A stretch of 64,000 nt of DNA, from positions 1 through 64,000 of the forward strand of contig NZ_CP083556.1 of NCBI RefSeq assembly GCF_025144465.1. Direction: 5' to 3'. This document shows positions 37,132-46,287 of the stretch, piece by piece. The translations under genes and the position numbers were made by a program. A model generated the notes under the pieces. That model was not told where the DNA came from. It made no database searches and saw only the letters and a list, made by a program, of their open reading frames with translations. This stretch comes from Leisingera sp. S132. GTDB lineage: Bacteria; Pseudomonadota; Alphaproteobacteria; Rhodobacterales; Rhodobacteraceae. The stretch's first letter is position 1. Every line of letters begins with the position of its first letter.

Positions 37132-38855
37132 GGCTGATCTTCCTCTGCTGGCGTGGCCGGAAACGCAACCCGGAACACGGCCCCGCCCGCGTCCCTGTTG
37201 CGGGCTGTCATCATGCCGCCGTGATCCTGCACAATACCGGCAGAGATCGCCAGGCCCAAGCCCATGCCGCGGCCGCTTTCGCGGGTGGTGACAAAAGGCT
37301 CCTGCAGGTCGGCCAGCGTGGCGGCCCCCAGGCCGTGGCCGTTGTCCTTGATGTCAAACCAGACCTCGCCCTCCGCCGCGCCGGTGCGCGCCACGATCAG
37401 CGGCTCCGCGCTGTCCTCGCTGGCGTCAATGGCATTGCGCAGCAGATTGGTCATCACCTGCTCAATCCGCAGGCGGCTGCCCTGCACGCTGACCGGGCCG
37501 GGACAGAGATCCAGCCGCAGCTCTGCCCCGGCCTCCTCCAGATTGGGGGCAACCAGCGCGGCAGAGGCACGCATCGCGGCATTCAGGTCAACCGCCGCCT
37601 GAACCTCTGCGTCCGGTGTCGCAAAGAACTTGAGCTGCCGGGTGATCCCCTCCATCCGGTCCACCAGCGCCCCGATCCTGGCTGGCAGCGCAGCGGAATT
37701 GTCCGGAGCGATTTCGGCGGCAACCAGATGGTTCCGCATGGCAGCAATCGGCTGGCCCAGCTCATGCGTCACCGATGCGGCCAGCCTGCCCAGGGCTGCC
37801 AGGCGGCTGGCGCGCTCCAGCTCCTCCTGGGTGCGCTTCAGCCGCCGCTCCGCCGTGCGGCGGTCCTCGATCTCGCCCGCCAGCAATTCATTGGCCCGGC
37901 GCAGCTGCGCCTCCTCGTGCTCAGCCCGCGCCAGCGCGGCGCCGATCCGGCGCGCCCGCTGCACCTGGAACAGGATCAGCGCCAGGCCGGCCGCAAACCC
38001 TACCAGCGAGGTGACCAGCCAGCTGCGCGCCACCGCCCGGTCGCCGCTGGCAAAGTAATGCAAGGTCCAGCCATGCGGCGGGACCGGTGCCGTCAGGTGG
38101 ATCTGCTCCCGCCCGGAAATCACCGCGCGCGGCCCCTCTTCCGCCTGCCACTCCAGCGGCGCCAGCGCCTGGCCCGGAAACTGACGCGCCTGCGTGATAC
38201 GCTGCCGCTGCCCGTCCGTCAGCGGCGCCATCACCCGGTACCGCCAGGCGGGGTCAGAGGCCAGCAGCACAACCCCATCTTCATTGGCCATCAAGACCTG
38301 CTCACCCGAACCGCTCCAGCTCTGCTCCAGCGGCTGAAAGCCGATCTTGATCGCGATGACACCCGTCAGCGTTCCCTCAGGGCTGCGCACCGCATCCGCG
38401 ATGAAATACCCGGGCAGGCCGGTGGTGGTGCCTATGGCATAGAACCGCCCCTGCCCGCCTTGCAGGGCCTGCTGGAAATAAGGCCGGAACGCGTAGTTCT
38501 GACCGACGAAACTGCCCGGCTGGCGGAAATTGGAGGCCGCAATGGCAACCCCGTTCGTGTCCATCAGGTAGATCGCATCCAGCCCCGCCTTGGCGGCAAA
38601 GTCCTCCAGCCGCAGGTTCAGCGTGCCGGTGTCATCACCGCCGGCGGCACCTATGACAGAGGCATCCCGCGCCAGCACATGCGTCAGATGGGAAAACCGT
38701 TCCAGCTCCGCAACGACAGAACTTTGATAAAGCGACAGCGGCCCTTCGGCCTTTGACACCTCCTCCGAGCGGAAATAGGCGCTGGACACCCGGAACACGC
38801 CAGCCGCGACGGCAATCGTCACCACGAGGGATATCAGGAACGGGATCAGGCGCAT
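37128..38855 (-). CDS. Sensor histidine kinase (DctB-like)
   Basis: About 575 residues. TM1 at the N-terminus (MRLIPFLISLVVTIAVAAGV), a double-Cache periplasmic domain (AIYLMDTNGVAIAASNF, then YFIADAVRSPEGTLTGVIAI), TM2 (SWLVTSLVGFAAGLALILF), a coiled-coil linker rich in Ala/Glu/Arg, HisKA with ASVTHELGQPIAAMRNHL, and HATPase_c with NLLRNAIDAS, DIKDNGHGLG and GRGMGLGLAISAGI. The periplasmic domain and partner fit the DctB family of C4-dicarboxylate sensors. Start at 38855 preferred because it gives a normal signal anchor; the codon at 38885 is the alternative. Confidence 0.88.
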
Positions 38856-39151
38856 TCCCGTCGATAGGCCGCAAAAACACGCCATGGCAAGACATTAGTG
38901 ACCCACAGGCGCCCGCCGCTCTCAAGGCTGGACAACTTCTGCGCGCCTGCCGCACACTCAGGAAACAATCCCTGCGCCGGACGGAACCTTACCGGGCGGC
39001 GGCACGTTGCATCCTGGGACAGCGCTCTGCACGCCGCCGCAGCGGCTCCCGAGGATGTGACCGCCCCGCGGCTGCAATTTCAGCCGCAATGGCGCAGTCT
39101 TGAATTTCAAAAGCCAGGCCCAAGCCCGGCCGCAAAGGAGCGAAGGAAACC
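38856..39151. promoter_or_regulatory. Divergent intergenic region, dctB / glutamate-synthase-like gene
   Basis: 296 bases without an ORF I can support. An inverted repeat GCGGCTG-N6-CAGCCGC lies at 39068-39087. GAGCGAAGGA ahead of 39152 serves as ribosome-binding site. Confidence 0.4.
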
Positions 39152-40660
39152 ATGTCTCAGATATCCAGCACCGTCCTGGCGCTGCTCGAAATCCTGTCCT
39201 ATGCCTTCATCTTCGCCATCGGCGCCGGAATCCTGTGGCTGATCGTGATCTACATCCGCGACAAAACCCAGACCGCCAGCACCCTGCGCCGCAATTACCC
39301 GGTGATCGCCCGCTTCCGTTATTTGTTCGAGCATCTGGGAGAGTTCTTCCGGCAATATTTCTTTGCCCTGGACCGCGAGGAGATGCCGTTCAACCGGGCC
39401 GAACGCTCCTGGGTCTACCGGGCGGCCAAGAACGTGGATTCCACCGTCGCCTTCGGCTCCACCCGCGATCTCAAGCCCGCCGGCACCGTCTATTTCGCCA
39501 ACGCGCCCTTCCCGGACCTGGAACACGGCACGACCCCGCCCGCGCCAGTGACCATCGGCCCCTATGCGCGCACGCCCTATACCACCTCGTCGATCTTCAA
39601 CATCTCCGGCATGAGCTACGGCGCCATTTCGGTTCCAGCCGTCCGCGCCCTGTCGCGCGGCGCCCAAAAGGCGGGCATCTGGCTCAACACCGGCGAGGGC
39701 GGGCTGTCGCCCTACCATTTGGAGGGCGGCTGCGACATCGTCTTCCAGATCGGCACCGGCAAGTTCGGCGTTCGCAAGCCCGAAGGCGGCTTCGACGAGG
39801 ACAAGCTGCGCGCCGTCGCCGCCCATGAAACCGTCCGCATGTTCGAGCTGAAGCTCAGCCAGGGCGCCAAGCCCGGCAAGGGCGGCATCCTGCCCGGCGC
39901 CAAGGTGACTGAGGAAATCGCCGCCATCCGCGGGCTAACGCCGGGCGAGGATGCGATCAGCCCCAACCGCCACCCCGAAGCCTCCAACGTGGGCGAACTC
40001 CTCGACATGATCGCCTATGTGCGCGAGGTCACGGGCAAGCCTGTGGGCTTCAAGGCAGTGCTGGGTGCCCACGGTTTCCTTGATGGCCTGTGCCAGGAAA
40101 TCCTGTCCCGCGGCGAGGCCAGCGCGCCGGATTTCATCACCATCGACAGCGCCGACGGCGGCACCGGCGCCGCCCCGATGAGCCTGATTGACAACATGGG
40201 CATGCCCCTGCGCGAAAGCCTGCCCAAGGCGGTGGATGTGCTGACCCGCTACGGCCTGCGCCAGCGCATCAAGGTCTGTGCCAGCGGCAAGCTGATCAAC
40301 CCGTCAGAAGTCGCCTGGGCCTTCTGCGCCGGCGCCGATTTCGTCAATTCGGCGCGCGGCTTCATGTTTGCGCTTGGCTGCATCCAGGCGCTGCAGTGCA
40401 ACAAGAACACTTGCCCCACCGGCATCACCACCCATAACCCCAAGCTGCAGTTCGGCCTCGACCCCGCCGACAAGGCGGAACGGGTCGCCTCTTACGCCAA
40501 AAACATGCTCAAGGAGGTGACCGTCCTCGCCCACAGCTGCGGCGTCACCGAACCGCGGCTTTTGCGCCGCTACCACGCGCGGATCGTGCAGGACAGCGGC
40601 CGCTCGGTCTCGATGGCGGAGCTGTACCCGGAACAGGCCCAGCAGCACGCCGCGCAATAA
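39152..40660 (+). CDS. FMN-binding glutamate synthase family protein, membrane-anchored
   Basis: 502-residue protein resembling the FMN/3Fe-4S synthase domain of glutamate synthase without the N-terminal amidotransferase. One N-terminal membrane helix (AFIFAIGAGILWLIVIYI), then the Glu_synthase domain: FNISGMSYGAISVPAVRALS, GEGGLSPYH, DFITIDSADGGTGAAPMSL. The 3Fe-4S ligands are in CIQALQCNKNTCPTG (C-x5-C-x4-C). Such stand-alone proteins are widespread and their substrates largely unknown; related enzymes include gamma-glutamyl-methylamide-type systems and archaeal-type GltS. Followed 31 bases later by a thiamine-diphosphate enzyme. Confidence 0.88.
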   Translation: MSQISSTVLALLEILSYAFIFAIGAGILWLIVIYIRDKTQTASTLRRNYPVIARFRYLFEHLGEFFRQYFFALDREEMPFNRAERSWVYRAAKNVDSTVAFGSTRDLKPAGTVYFANAPFPDLEHGTTPPAPVTIGPYARTPYTTSSIFNISGMSYGAISVPAVRALSRGAQKAGIWLNTGEGGLSPYHLEGGCDIVFQIGTGKFGVRKPEGGFDEDKLRAVAAHETVRMFELKLSQGAKPGKGGILPGAKVTEEIAAIRGLTPGEDAISPNRHPEASNVGELLDMIAYVREVTGKPVGFKAVLGAHGFLDGLCQEILSRGEASAPDFITIDSADGGTGAAPMSLIDNMGMPLRESLPKAVDVLTRYGLRQRIKVCASGKLINPSEVAWAFCAGADFVNSARGFMFALGCIQALQCNKNTCPTGITTHNPKLQFGLDPADKAERVASYAKNMLKEVTVLAHSCGVTEPRLLRRYHARIVQDSGRSVSMAELYPEQAQQHAAQ

Positions 40661-40691
40661 CCCGCCCGCCTGGAAAACCAAAGGAGCCCCG

Positions 40692-42353
40692 ATGTCAGAC
40701 CTATCCCGCCCCGCCAAAGCTTCCGACCTTCTTGTGGCCGCGCTGGAGGCCGAAGGCGTCGAATACGTCTTTGGCGTCCCGGGTGAGGAAAACCTTGATC
40801 TGCTGGAGTCGCTGCGCACCTCAAACATCAAACTGGTGCTGACCCGCCACGAACAGGGCGCCGGTTTCATGGCGGCAACCTATGGCCGCCTCACCGGCAA
40901 ACCCGGCGTCTGCATGGCAACGCTTGGCCCAGGCGCCACCAACCTGGCCACGCCAGCGGCCTATGCCCATCTGGGGGCAATGCCGCTGATCATGATCACC
41001 GGGCAGAAGCCGATCAAGAAATCGAAACAGGGCCGGTTCCAGATCATCGACGTGGTCGGCCTCTTTGATCCGGTCTGCAAGATGTCGCGCCAGATCGTGC
41101 ACGGCAACACCATCCCCGCGCTGATCCGCGAAGCCTTCCGCGTGGCGGAAGAGGAACGCCCCGGCGCGGTGCTGCTGGAACTGCCGGAGGACATCGCGGC
41201 GGAGGAAACGGACGCCTCTGTCATTCCCCCGCACGCCCGCCATTACGCCGTGCCGGACGAGGCCGTTCTGACCGAAGCGGCTGACATGATCCGCGCCGCC
41301 AAGATGCCGCTGGTGCTGGTTGGCGCCGGTGCCAACCGCCGCAAGGCACGCGCGGCGCTTTGTGATTTCATCGAGCGGGTTCAGATCCCCTTCTTCAACA
41401 CCCAGATGGGCAAGGGGGTGGTTGACGAAAGTTCGGACCTGTTCCTCGGCAACGCTGCGCTCTCGGACGGCGACTACCTGCACTGCGCCATTGACCGCGC
41501 CGATCTGATCATCAACGTGGGCCATGACGTGGTCGAAAAGCCCCCCTTTTTCATGACCGAGGGCGGCACCAAAGTGATCCATGTGAACTACAAGGCGGCG
41601 CAGGTGGATCAGGTCTATTTCCCGCAAGCAGAGGTGGTGGGCGATCTGGAAGGATCCATCACCCGGCTGGGAGACATCCTCGGCGGGCCGCTCGATTTCG
41701 ACCGCAGCTTCTTCCAGCGCATGAAGGCGGAAACCGACAGCCACATCGCCGAGGGCGCCGATGATCCGCGCTTCCCGGTGATCCCGCAGCGGCTGGTTTC
41801 GGACACCCGCAAAGTAATGGGCGAAAACGATATCATCGCGCTCGACAATGGCATCTACAAGCTCTGGTATGCCCGCAACTACAAGGCCTATCACCCTAAC
41901 ACCGTGCTGTTGGACAACGCGCTGGCAACAATGGGCGCGGGGCTCCCTTCGGCGATGATGGCCGCACTGCTGAACCCGGACCGCCGGGTGATGGCGATCT
42001 GCGGCGACGGCGGCTTCATGATGAACAGCCAGGAGCTGGAAACCGCGGTGCGGCTGGGCCTCAACCTGGTGGTCACGGTGCTGAATGACAGTTCCTATGG
42101 CATGATCCGCTGGAAACAGGCGCATGTCGGCTTTGCCGACTGGGGGCTGGAATTCAACAACCCCGATTTCGTGCAATACGCCGCCAGCTACGGCGCCACC
42201 GGCCATCGGATCGAACGGACCGAAGACCTCGCGCCGACGTTCGAGGCCGCCTTTGCCGCAGGCGGCGTGCATCTGATCGACGTCCCGGTCGATTACAGCG
42301 AAAACCAGCGGGTGCTGATTGATGAACTGTCTGCAAAGACCTGCCTCATATAA
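40692..42353 (+). CDS. Thiamine-diphosphate-dependent enzyme, acetolactate synthase large-subunit-like
   Basis: 553-residue three-domain ThDP enzyme. N-terminal PYR domain with catalytic Glu54 in TRHEQGAGFMAATYGRLTGK, central domain LVLVGAGANRRKAR, C-terminal PP domain with the ThDP/Mg motif GDGGFMMNSQELETA ... NDSSYG near residue 438. Similar to catabolic acetolactate synthases and to other IlvB paralogues; no small regulatory subunit gene is adjacent, which argues against biosynthetic IlvB. Sits between a glutamate-synthase-like protein and RidA. The true substrate is uncertain. Confidence 0.87.
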   Translation: MSDLSRPAKASDLLVAALEAEGVEYVFGVPGEENLDLLESLRTSNIKLVLTRHEQGAGFMAATYGRLTGKPGVCMATLGPGATNLATPAAYAHLGAMPLIMITGQKPIKKSKQGRFQIIDVVGLFDPVCKMSRQIVHGNTIPALIREAFRVAEEERPGAVLLELPEDIAAEETDASVIPPHARHYAVPDEAVLTEAADMIRAAKMPLVLVGAGANRRKARAALCDFIERVQIPFFNTQMGKGVVDESSDLFLGNAALSDGDYLHCAIDRADLIINVGHDVVEKPPFFMTEGGTKVIHVNYKAAQVDQVYFPQAEVVGDLEGSITRLGDILGGPLDFDRSFFQRMKAETDSHIAEGADDPRFPVIPQRLVSDTRKVMGENDIIALDNGIYKLWYARNYKAYHPNTVLLDNALATMGAGLPSAMMAALLNPDRRVMAICGDGGFMMNSQELETAVRLGLNLVVTVLNDSSYGMIRWKQAHVGFADWGLEFNNPDFVQYAASYGATGHRIERTEDLAPTFEAAFAAGGVHLIDVPVDYSENQRVLIDELSAKTCLI

Positions 42354-42438
42354 GTGGCCTGATCTAACGGCCTGCCCTTTCCCCCGGCTGCCGCGGCCGC
42401 TATGACCGCGGCAGCTTACCCAAGGAAAGGCACAAATC

Positions 42439-42783
42439 ATGACCATCACCCGCATCGGCACCACCGCCCGCTCCAGCAAGATCGTCAAGCACAACGGCGT
42501 CGTCTATCTCAGCGGCCAGGTGTCCGAGGCCGAAACCGCCGCCGAGCAGACCCGCGAGATCCTCGCCAAGGTCGACGCCCTGCTGGCCGAGGCAGGCAGC
42601 GACAAGACCCGTCTGCTGCAGACCGTGATCTGGCTCTCCGACATGTCCTATTTCGCCGAGCTGAACGAGGTCTGGAACGCCTGGGTCCCCGAAGGCCACG
42701 CCCCCGCCCGCGCCTGCGGCGAAGCCAAGCTGGCCCGCGAAATCCTGAAGGTGGAAATCATCGTCACCGCCGCCTGCGACTGA
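42439..42783 (+). CDS. ridA: RidA family protein
   Basis: 114-residue trimeric YjgF/YER057c/UK114 protein; such proteins hydrolyse reactive enamine/imine intermediates such as 2-aminoacrylate. The catalytic arginine is in PARACGEAKLA and the carboxylate in KVEIIVTAA, both as in active RidA. Length and fold (VVYLSGQVSEAE; TVIWLSDMSYFAELN) are normal. Last gene of the three-gene run, ending at a strong terminator. A TACCCAAGGAAAGG ribosome-binding site precedes it. Confidence 0.92.
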   Translation: MTITRIGTTARSSKIVKHNGVVYLSGQVSEAETAAEQTREILAKVDALLAEAGSDKTRLLQTVIWLSDMSYFAELNEVWNAWVPEGHAPARACGEAKLAREILKVEIIVTAACD

Positions 42784-42805
42784 CCCGCACCAGCACGAAA
42801 AAACA

Positions 42806-42839
42806 GCGCCGGGCCTCACCAGCCCGGCGCTTTCCTTTT
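42806..42839. terminator. Bidirectional rho-independent terminator
   Basis: Perfect 9-bp stem GCGCCGGGC (42806-42814) and complement (42822-42830), loop CTCACCA. T tract TTTCCTTTT follows on the plus strand, and on the minus strand TGTTTTTTCG follows, so it can end both ridA (+) and the BCCT gene (-). Confidence 0.88.
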
Positions 42840-42857
42840 GCGGCAATCCTTCGTGCT

Positions 42858-44549
42858 TCAGGCGTGCAGGTCCTGCTTTATCCGGGTGCCGTCCGCTGCG
42901 ACCGTCTCAACCGAGATCGGCGACGCCGAAGGATCGTCGTGCAGCGATTTCAGCAAGCCCCAGATCATTGCGATCAGCACAAAGGAAATCGGGAAAGCCG
43001 CCGCAATCGACGCCGTCTGCAGCGCGCCAAGCCCCCCGGCCAGCAAGAGCGCCGCCGCAACTACGCCTTCGCCCAGCCCCCAGATAATGCGGAACTTCTT
43101 CGGCGGGTTGTCGTCGCCCATCGACAGCATGGTGGTGATCACCAGGGTGCCAGAGTCGGACGAGGTGATGAACCACGAGAACAACAGGAACGTCGCCAGC
43201 AGCGACATCGGCCAGCTGACCCAGCTCATATCGCCCATCCAGCTGGTAGTGCCGATGTTGTCGATGGTCCCGAACAGCGCGCTCGGCAGGTTCCAGTCGC
43301 GCACGGTCTGGATGATGCCTGCACCATCAGCCGAGGCGACGCCGGACCCCATGTGCATTTCCTGCCAGATCGCGTTGCCGCCGAACATGCACAGCCAGAA
43401 GAACGCGATGGTGGTGGGAACGAACATCACCCCGACCATGAATTCGCGGATGGTCCGGCCGCGCGAAATGCGGGCAATGAACACGCCGACGAAGGGCGAC
43501 CAGGAAATCCACCAGCCCCAGTAAAAGATCGTCCAGCCGCCCTGCCAGGCCACGTCCGGGCCTTCGGTTGCCGTCCAGAACCCCATCGGAATGAAGCTGG
43601 CAACATAGCCGCCCACCGTTGTCACAAACAGGCCCATCAGCCACTGGAACGGCCCGAAGATCACAAAGGCCGCCAGCAGCACGATCGACAGCCAGATGTT
43701 CCATTCCGACAGGATGCGGATGCCCTTGCCAACTCCGGACACTGCGGAAATGGTTGCGATGACCGACACAACCGCGATCAGAACCAGCTTGGTGCCGGTG
43801 CCGGGATCAACACCGAACAGATGGTTGAGCCCCGCCGCCATCTGGCTGACACCCAGGCCCAGCGAGGTCGCCACGCCAAACACCGTGCCGAACACCGCCA
43901 GAAGGTCCACCGCGTGCCCCCAGGGGCCATAGATGCGCTCGCCGATCAGCGGGTACAGTGCCGACCGCAGAGTGAGCGGCAGCTTCTTACGGAACCCGAA
44001 GTAGGCCAGGCTCAGACCAACCAGCACGTAAAATGCCCAGCCGTGAAAGCCCCAGTGGAAGAAAGTCACGCGCATCGCGTCCACCGCCCGCTGCATGTCC
44101 ATCTCCGTATGGCCTGCAAGGTCCGCATGCGGGTTGTTGGGATAGCCCCAGACGGCAGAGGTGTCGAAATAGAAGATCGGCTCAGCCACGCCAAAGAACA
44201 GGATGCCGATTCCGATGCCGGCGGAAAACAGCATCGAGAACCAGCTGAAGTTGCTGAACTCGGGGCGCGAGTCGTCGTCCCCCAGCCGGATCTTGCCAAA
44301 GCGCGAGAACATCAGCCAGAAGCAGACTAAAAGCCCGATGGAAAACAGGGTGATGTAATAGAAGCTGAGCCCGTTTTCGATCCAGCTGCGGATCGACTTG
44401 TAAAGGCCTCCGGCAAACTCGACGTTCATGACCGTGAAGATCACAAAGGCGGCAATCATGCCCTTGGCTGCAATGCTCATTCCCGGATGAAGGCCCGTAA
44501 AGAAACCGGATTTCGCCACCAGGTGGCTGTTGGAACTGTCTTCAGGCAT
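42858..44549 (-). CDS. BCCT family transporter (betaine/carnitine/choline)
   Basis: 563-residue BCCT transporter with 12 expected helices. The Trp-rich signature IFYWGWWISWSPFVGVFIAR and the ISRGRTIREFMVG that follows, plus GFHGWAFYVLVGLSLAYFGF, are diagnostic. Short cytoplasmic tails. Next to carnitine-degradation genes on the same strand, so L-carnitine or its breakdown product glycine betaine is the likely substrate (inference). GGGAGGACC lies upstream of the ATG. Confidence 0.93.
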   Translation of the reverse strand: MPEDSSNSHLVAKSGFFTGLHPGMSIAAKGMIAAFVIFTVMNVEFAGGLYKSIRSWIENGLSFYYITLFSIGLLVCFWLMFSRFGKIRLGDDDSRPEFSNFSWFSMLFSAGIGIGILFFGVAEPIFYFDTSAVWGYPNNPHADLAGHTEMDMQRAVDAMRVTFFHWGFHGWAFYVLVGLSLAYFGFRKKLPLTLRSALYPLIGERIYGPWGHAVDLLAVFGTVFGVATSLGLGVSQMAAGLNHLFGVDPGTGTKLVLIAVVSVIATISAVSGVGKGIRILSEWNIWLSIVLLAAFVIFGPFQWLMGLFVTTVGGYVASFIPMGFWTATEGPDVAWQGGWTIFYWGWWISWSPFVGVFIARISRGRTIREFMVGVMFVPTTIAFFWLCMFGGNAIWQEMHMGSGVASADGAGIIQTVRDWNLPSALFGTIDNIGTTSWMGDMSWVSWPMSLLATFLLFSWFITSSDSGTLVITTMLSMGDDNPPKKFRIIWGLGEGVVAAALLLAGGLGALQTASIAAAFPISFVLIAMIWGLLKSLHDDPSASPISVETVAADGTRIKQDLHA

Positions 44550-44699
44550 TTGGTCCTCCCAATTGTTTCTGATGCCTCAGCGCCGGGGCCCTCCAGCCGC
44601 AGACAGCTGAGCGGAGCATGCGGCGGGATGAAGCCCTCCCGATGGCCCGGCGCTCCGGCATGGTCCCCCCCGCTGCCGCGGTGACGGCAGCACGCTTTC

Positions 44700-44735
44700 A
44701 AAAAACGGGCCGGATCGGGGAGGAGACCCGGCCCG
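44700..44735 (-). terminator. Rho-independent terminator (second of a tandem pair)
   Basis: 8-bp stem CGGGCCGG (44706-44713) with its complement (44728-44735); on the minus strand it is followed by a run of six T (44705-44700). It backs up the hairpin at 44742-44773 after the carnitine dehydrogenase gene. Confidence 0.8.
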
Positions 44736-44741
44736 CATAAA

Positions 44742-44773
44742 GAAACCCGGCAGCGCGCGAGCCGCCGGGTTTC
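44742..44773 (-). terminator. Hairpin terminator (first of a tandem pair)
   Basis: Perfect 10-bp stem GAAACCCGGC (44742-44751) and complement (44764-44773), 12-base loop, starting 4 bases after the carnitine dehydrogenase stop. Followed on the minus strand by TTTATGC. Confidence 0.75.
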
Positions 44774-44777
44774 CAAG

Positions 44778-46199
44778 TCATCCGCGCTGGCCGACGTGGC
44801 GCCCGGCGCCTTCGGGCAGCGGCAGGCCCGCGTGCGCGGCGGCAAAGGACGCCAGCTTGTCCGCCACTTCTGCCGACGGCAGCGACGTGCCGCGCGCATT
44901 CAGGTCCATATGCAGCAGCAGTGTTTCCACGGTTGCCGCCAGCTTGCCCTCGGGGCCGTGCAGGCGGTGGAACAGATGCATCTTCTTGCCTTCGCCCTTC
45001 AGAACCTGGGTGGTCACTGTCAGCGCATCGCCCTCGTGCAGCTCATCCAGGAAGCGCACATGGTTCTCGACGGTGAAATAGCTGCCGCCCGCGGCGATGT
45101 AGTCTGCATCCGCGCCGATCATCTCCATGAACCGGTCGGTCGCCTGGGCCGAGGCCTCGGTGTAATGCGCCTCGTTCATGTGGCCGTTGTAATCAGTCCA
45201 GCTCTGCGGCACCACACGGCTGACGGTGACCGGCAGCTCCACCGCGTCCGGCACGGGCAGCGTGGCCTCATGGGTGTTGATGACACCGCCTGCCCCGCTG
45301 CCGGATTTCTTCAGCGCCCGCATCATGCCGACCAGGTTGTCATCGCGCAGCCGCTCCAGTTCGCGGATCGGCATATGGCCGGATTGCGCGTCCGACTGGC
45401 CCGCGATCAGGTCAACCAGTTGCTCGGTGAACTCAGGCACATCCATCAGCTTGGTCCAGGGCCATTCCAGCGCCGGGCCGAACTGCGCCATGAAATGCTT
45501 CATGCCCGCCTCGCCGCCGGCAATCCGGTAGGTCTCAAACAGGCCCATCTGCGCCCACCTGAGGCCAAAGCCCATGCTGATCGACTCGTCCAGTTCCTCG
45601 GTGGTGCAGATACCGTCCTTGATCAGCCACAGCCCCTCGCGCCAGACCGCTTCCAGCAGACGGTCGGCGATATGCGCGTCGATCTCCTTGCGCACGGTCA
45701 GCGGGTACATGCCCACCGATCGCAGGATGTCAGCGGCCTGCGCGCAGGTCTCCGCATCGCCTACCAGCTCGACCAGCGGCAGAAGGTAAACAGGGTTGAA
45801 CGGATGCGCCACCACGGCGCGGGCGCCTTCGGCGTTCAGCTCCGACGGTTTGAAGCCGGAGGTGGAGGAGCCGATCACCGCATCTGCCGGTGCGTGTTCC
45901 TGAATCTGCGCGTGGATCTTGTGTTTCAGGTCCAGCCGCTCCGGCACGCTCTCCTGGATCCAGGCGGCATCCGCCACCGCCTCCGCCATGTCCGCATGGA
46001 AGGTCAGTTCACCTTCACCCGGCAGCGCCTTGTCATACAGCGACGGCAGCGAGCGGCGGGCGTTGGCCAGCACCTCGCCGATCTTGCGTTCCGCTTCCGG
46101 GTCCGGGTCGAACACCCGCACGTTCCAGCCATTAAGCAGGAACCGCGCGGCCCAGCCGCCGCCGATAACCCCGCCGCCGATGATTGCTGCTGTTTTCAT
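44778..46199 (-). CDS. lcdH: L-carnitine dehydrogenase fused to a thioesterase (betainyl-CoA thioesterase)
   Basis: 473 residues. The N-terminal Rossmann 3-hydroxyacyl-CoA-dehydrogenase-like part has NAD motif GGGVIGGGWAARFLL (8-22) and a helical C-domain with WREGLWLIKDGICTTEELDE; about residues 1-320. The C-terminal hotdog domain (about 330-460) has SWTDYNGHMNEAHYTEASAQ and is a 4HBT-type thioesterase. This fusion is known from carnitine catabolism: NAD-dependent oxidation of L-carnitine to 3-dehydrocarnitine, and hydrolysis of betainyl-CoA to glycine betaine. Neighbouring BKACE and BCCT genes fit. Ends at tandem terminators. Confidence 0.9.
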   Translation of the reverse strand: MKTAAIIGGGVIGGGWAARFLLNGWNVRVFDPDPEAERKIGEVLANARRSLPSLYDKALPGEGELTFHADMAEAVADAAWIQESVPERLDLKHKIHAQIQEHAPADAVIGSSTSGFKPSELNAEGARAVVAHPFNPVYLLPLVELVGDAETCAQAADILRSVGMYPLTVRKEIDAHIADRLLEAVWREGLWLIKDGICTTEELDESISMGFGLRWAQMGLFETYRIAGGEAGMKHFMAQFGPALEWPWTKLMDVPEFTEQLVDLIAGQSDAQSGHMPIRELERLRDDNLVGMMRALKKSGSGAGGVINTHEATLPVPDAVELPVTVSRVVPQSWTDYNGHMNEAHYTEASAQATDRFMEMIGADADYIAAGGSYFTVENHVRFLDELHEGDALTVTTQVLKGEGKKMHLFHRLHGPEGKLAATVETLLLHMDLNARGTSLPSAEVADKLASFAAAHAGLPLPEGAGRHVGQRG

Positions 46200-46236
46200 G
46201 ATCTATCCTCTGATCGCCCTCCCTGTGCGCCCGCCG

Positions 46237-46269
46237 GTGCACAGGGGGTGTACAGGGGGTGCACGCAGG
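46237..46269. repeat. Three tandem 11-bp repeats (GTGYACAGGGG)
   Basis: Units at 46237-46247, 46248-46258 and a degenerate third at 46259-46269, in the 88-base gap between the BKACE and carnitine dehydrogenase genes. The last units also form part of a stem GGGGGTG (46255-46261) with CACCCCC (46271-46277) just after the BKACE stop. Confidence 0.6.
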
Positions 46270-46287
46270 ACACCCCCGCATTTCCGC

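Noticed and set aside
46237-46269. CRISPR-like repeats
   Set aside because: Units are 11 bp, contiguous and without spacers; no cas genes are present.
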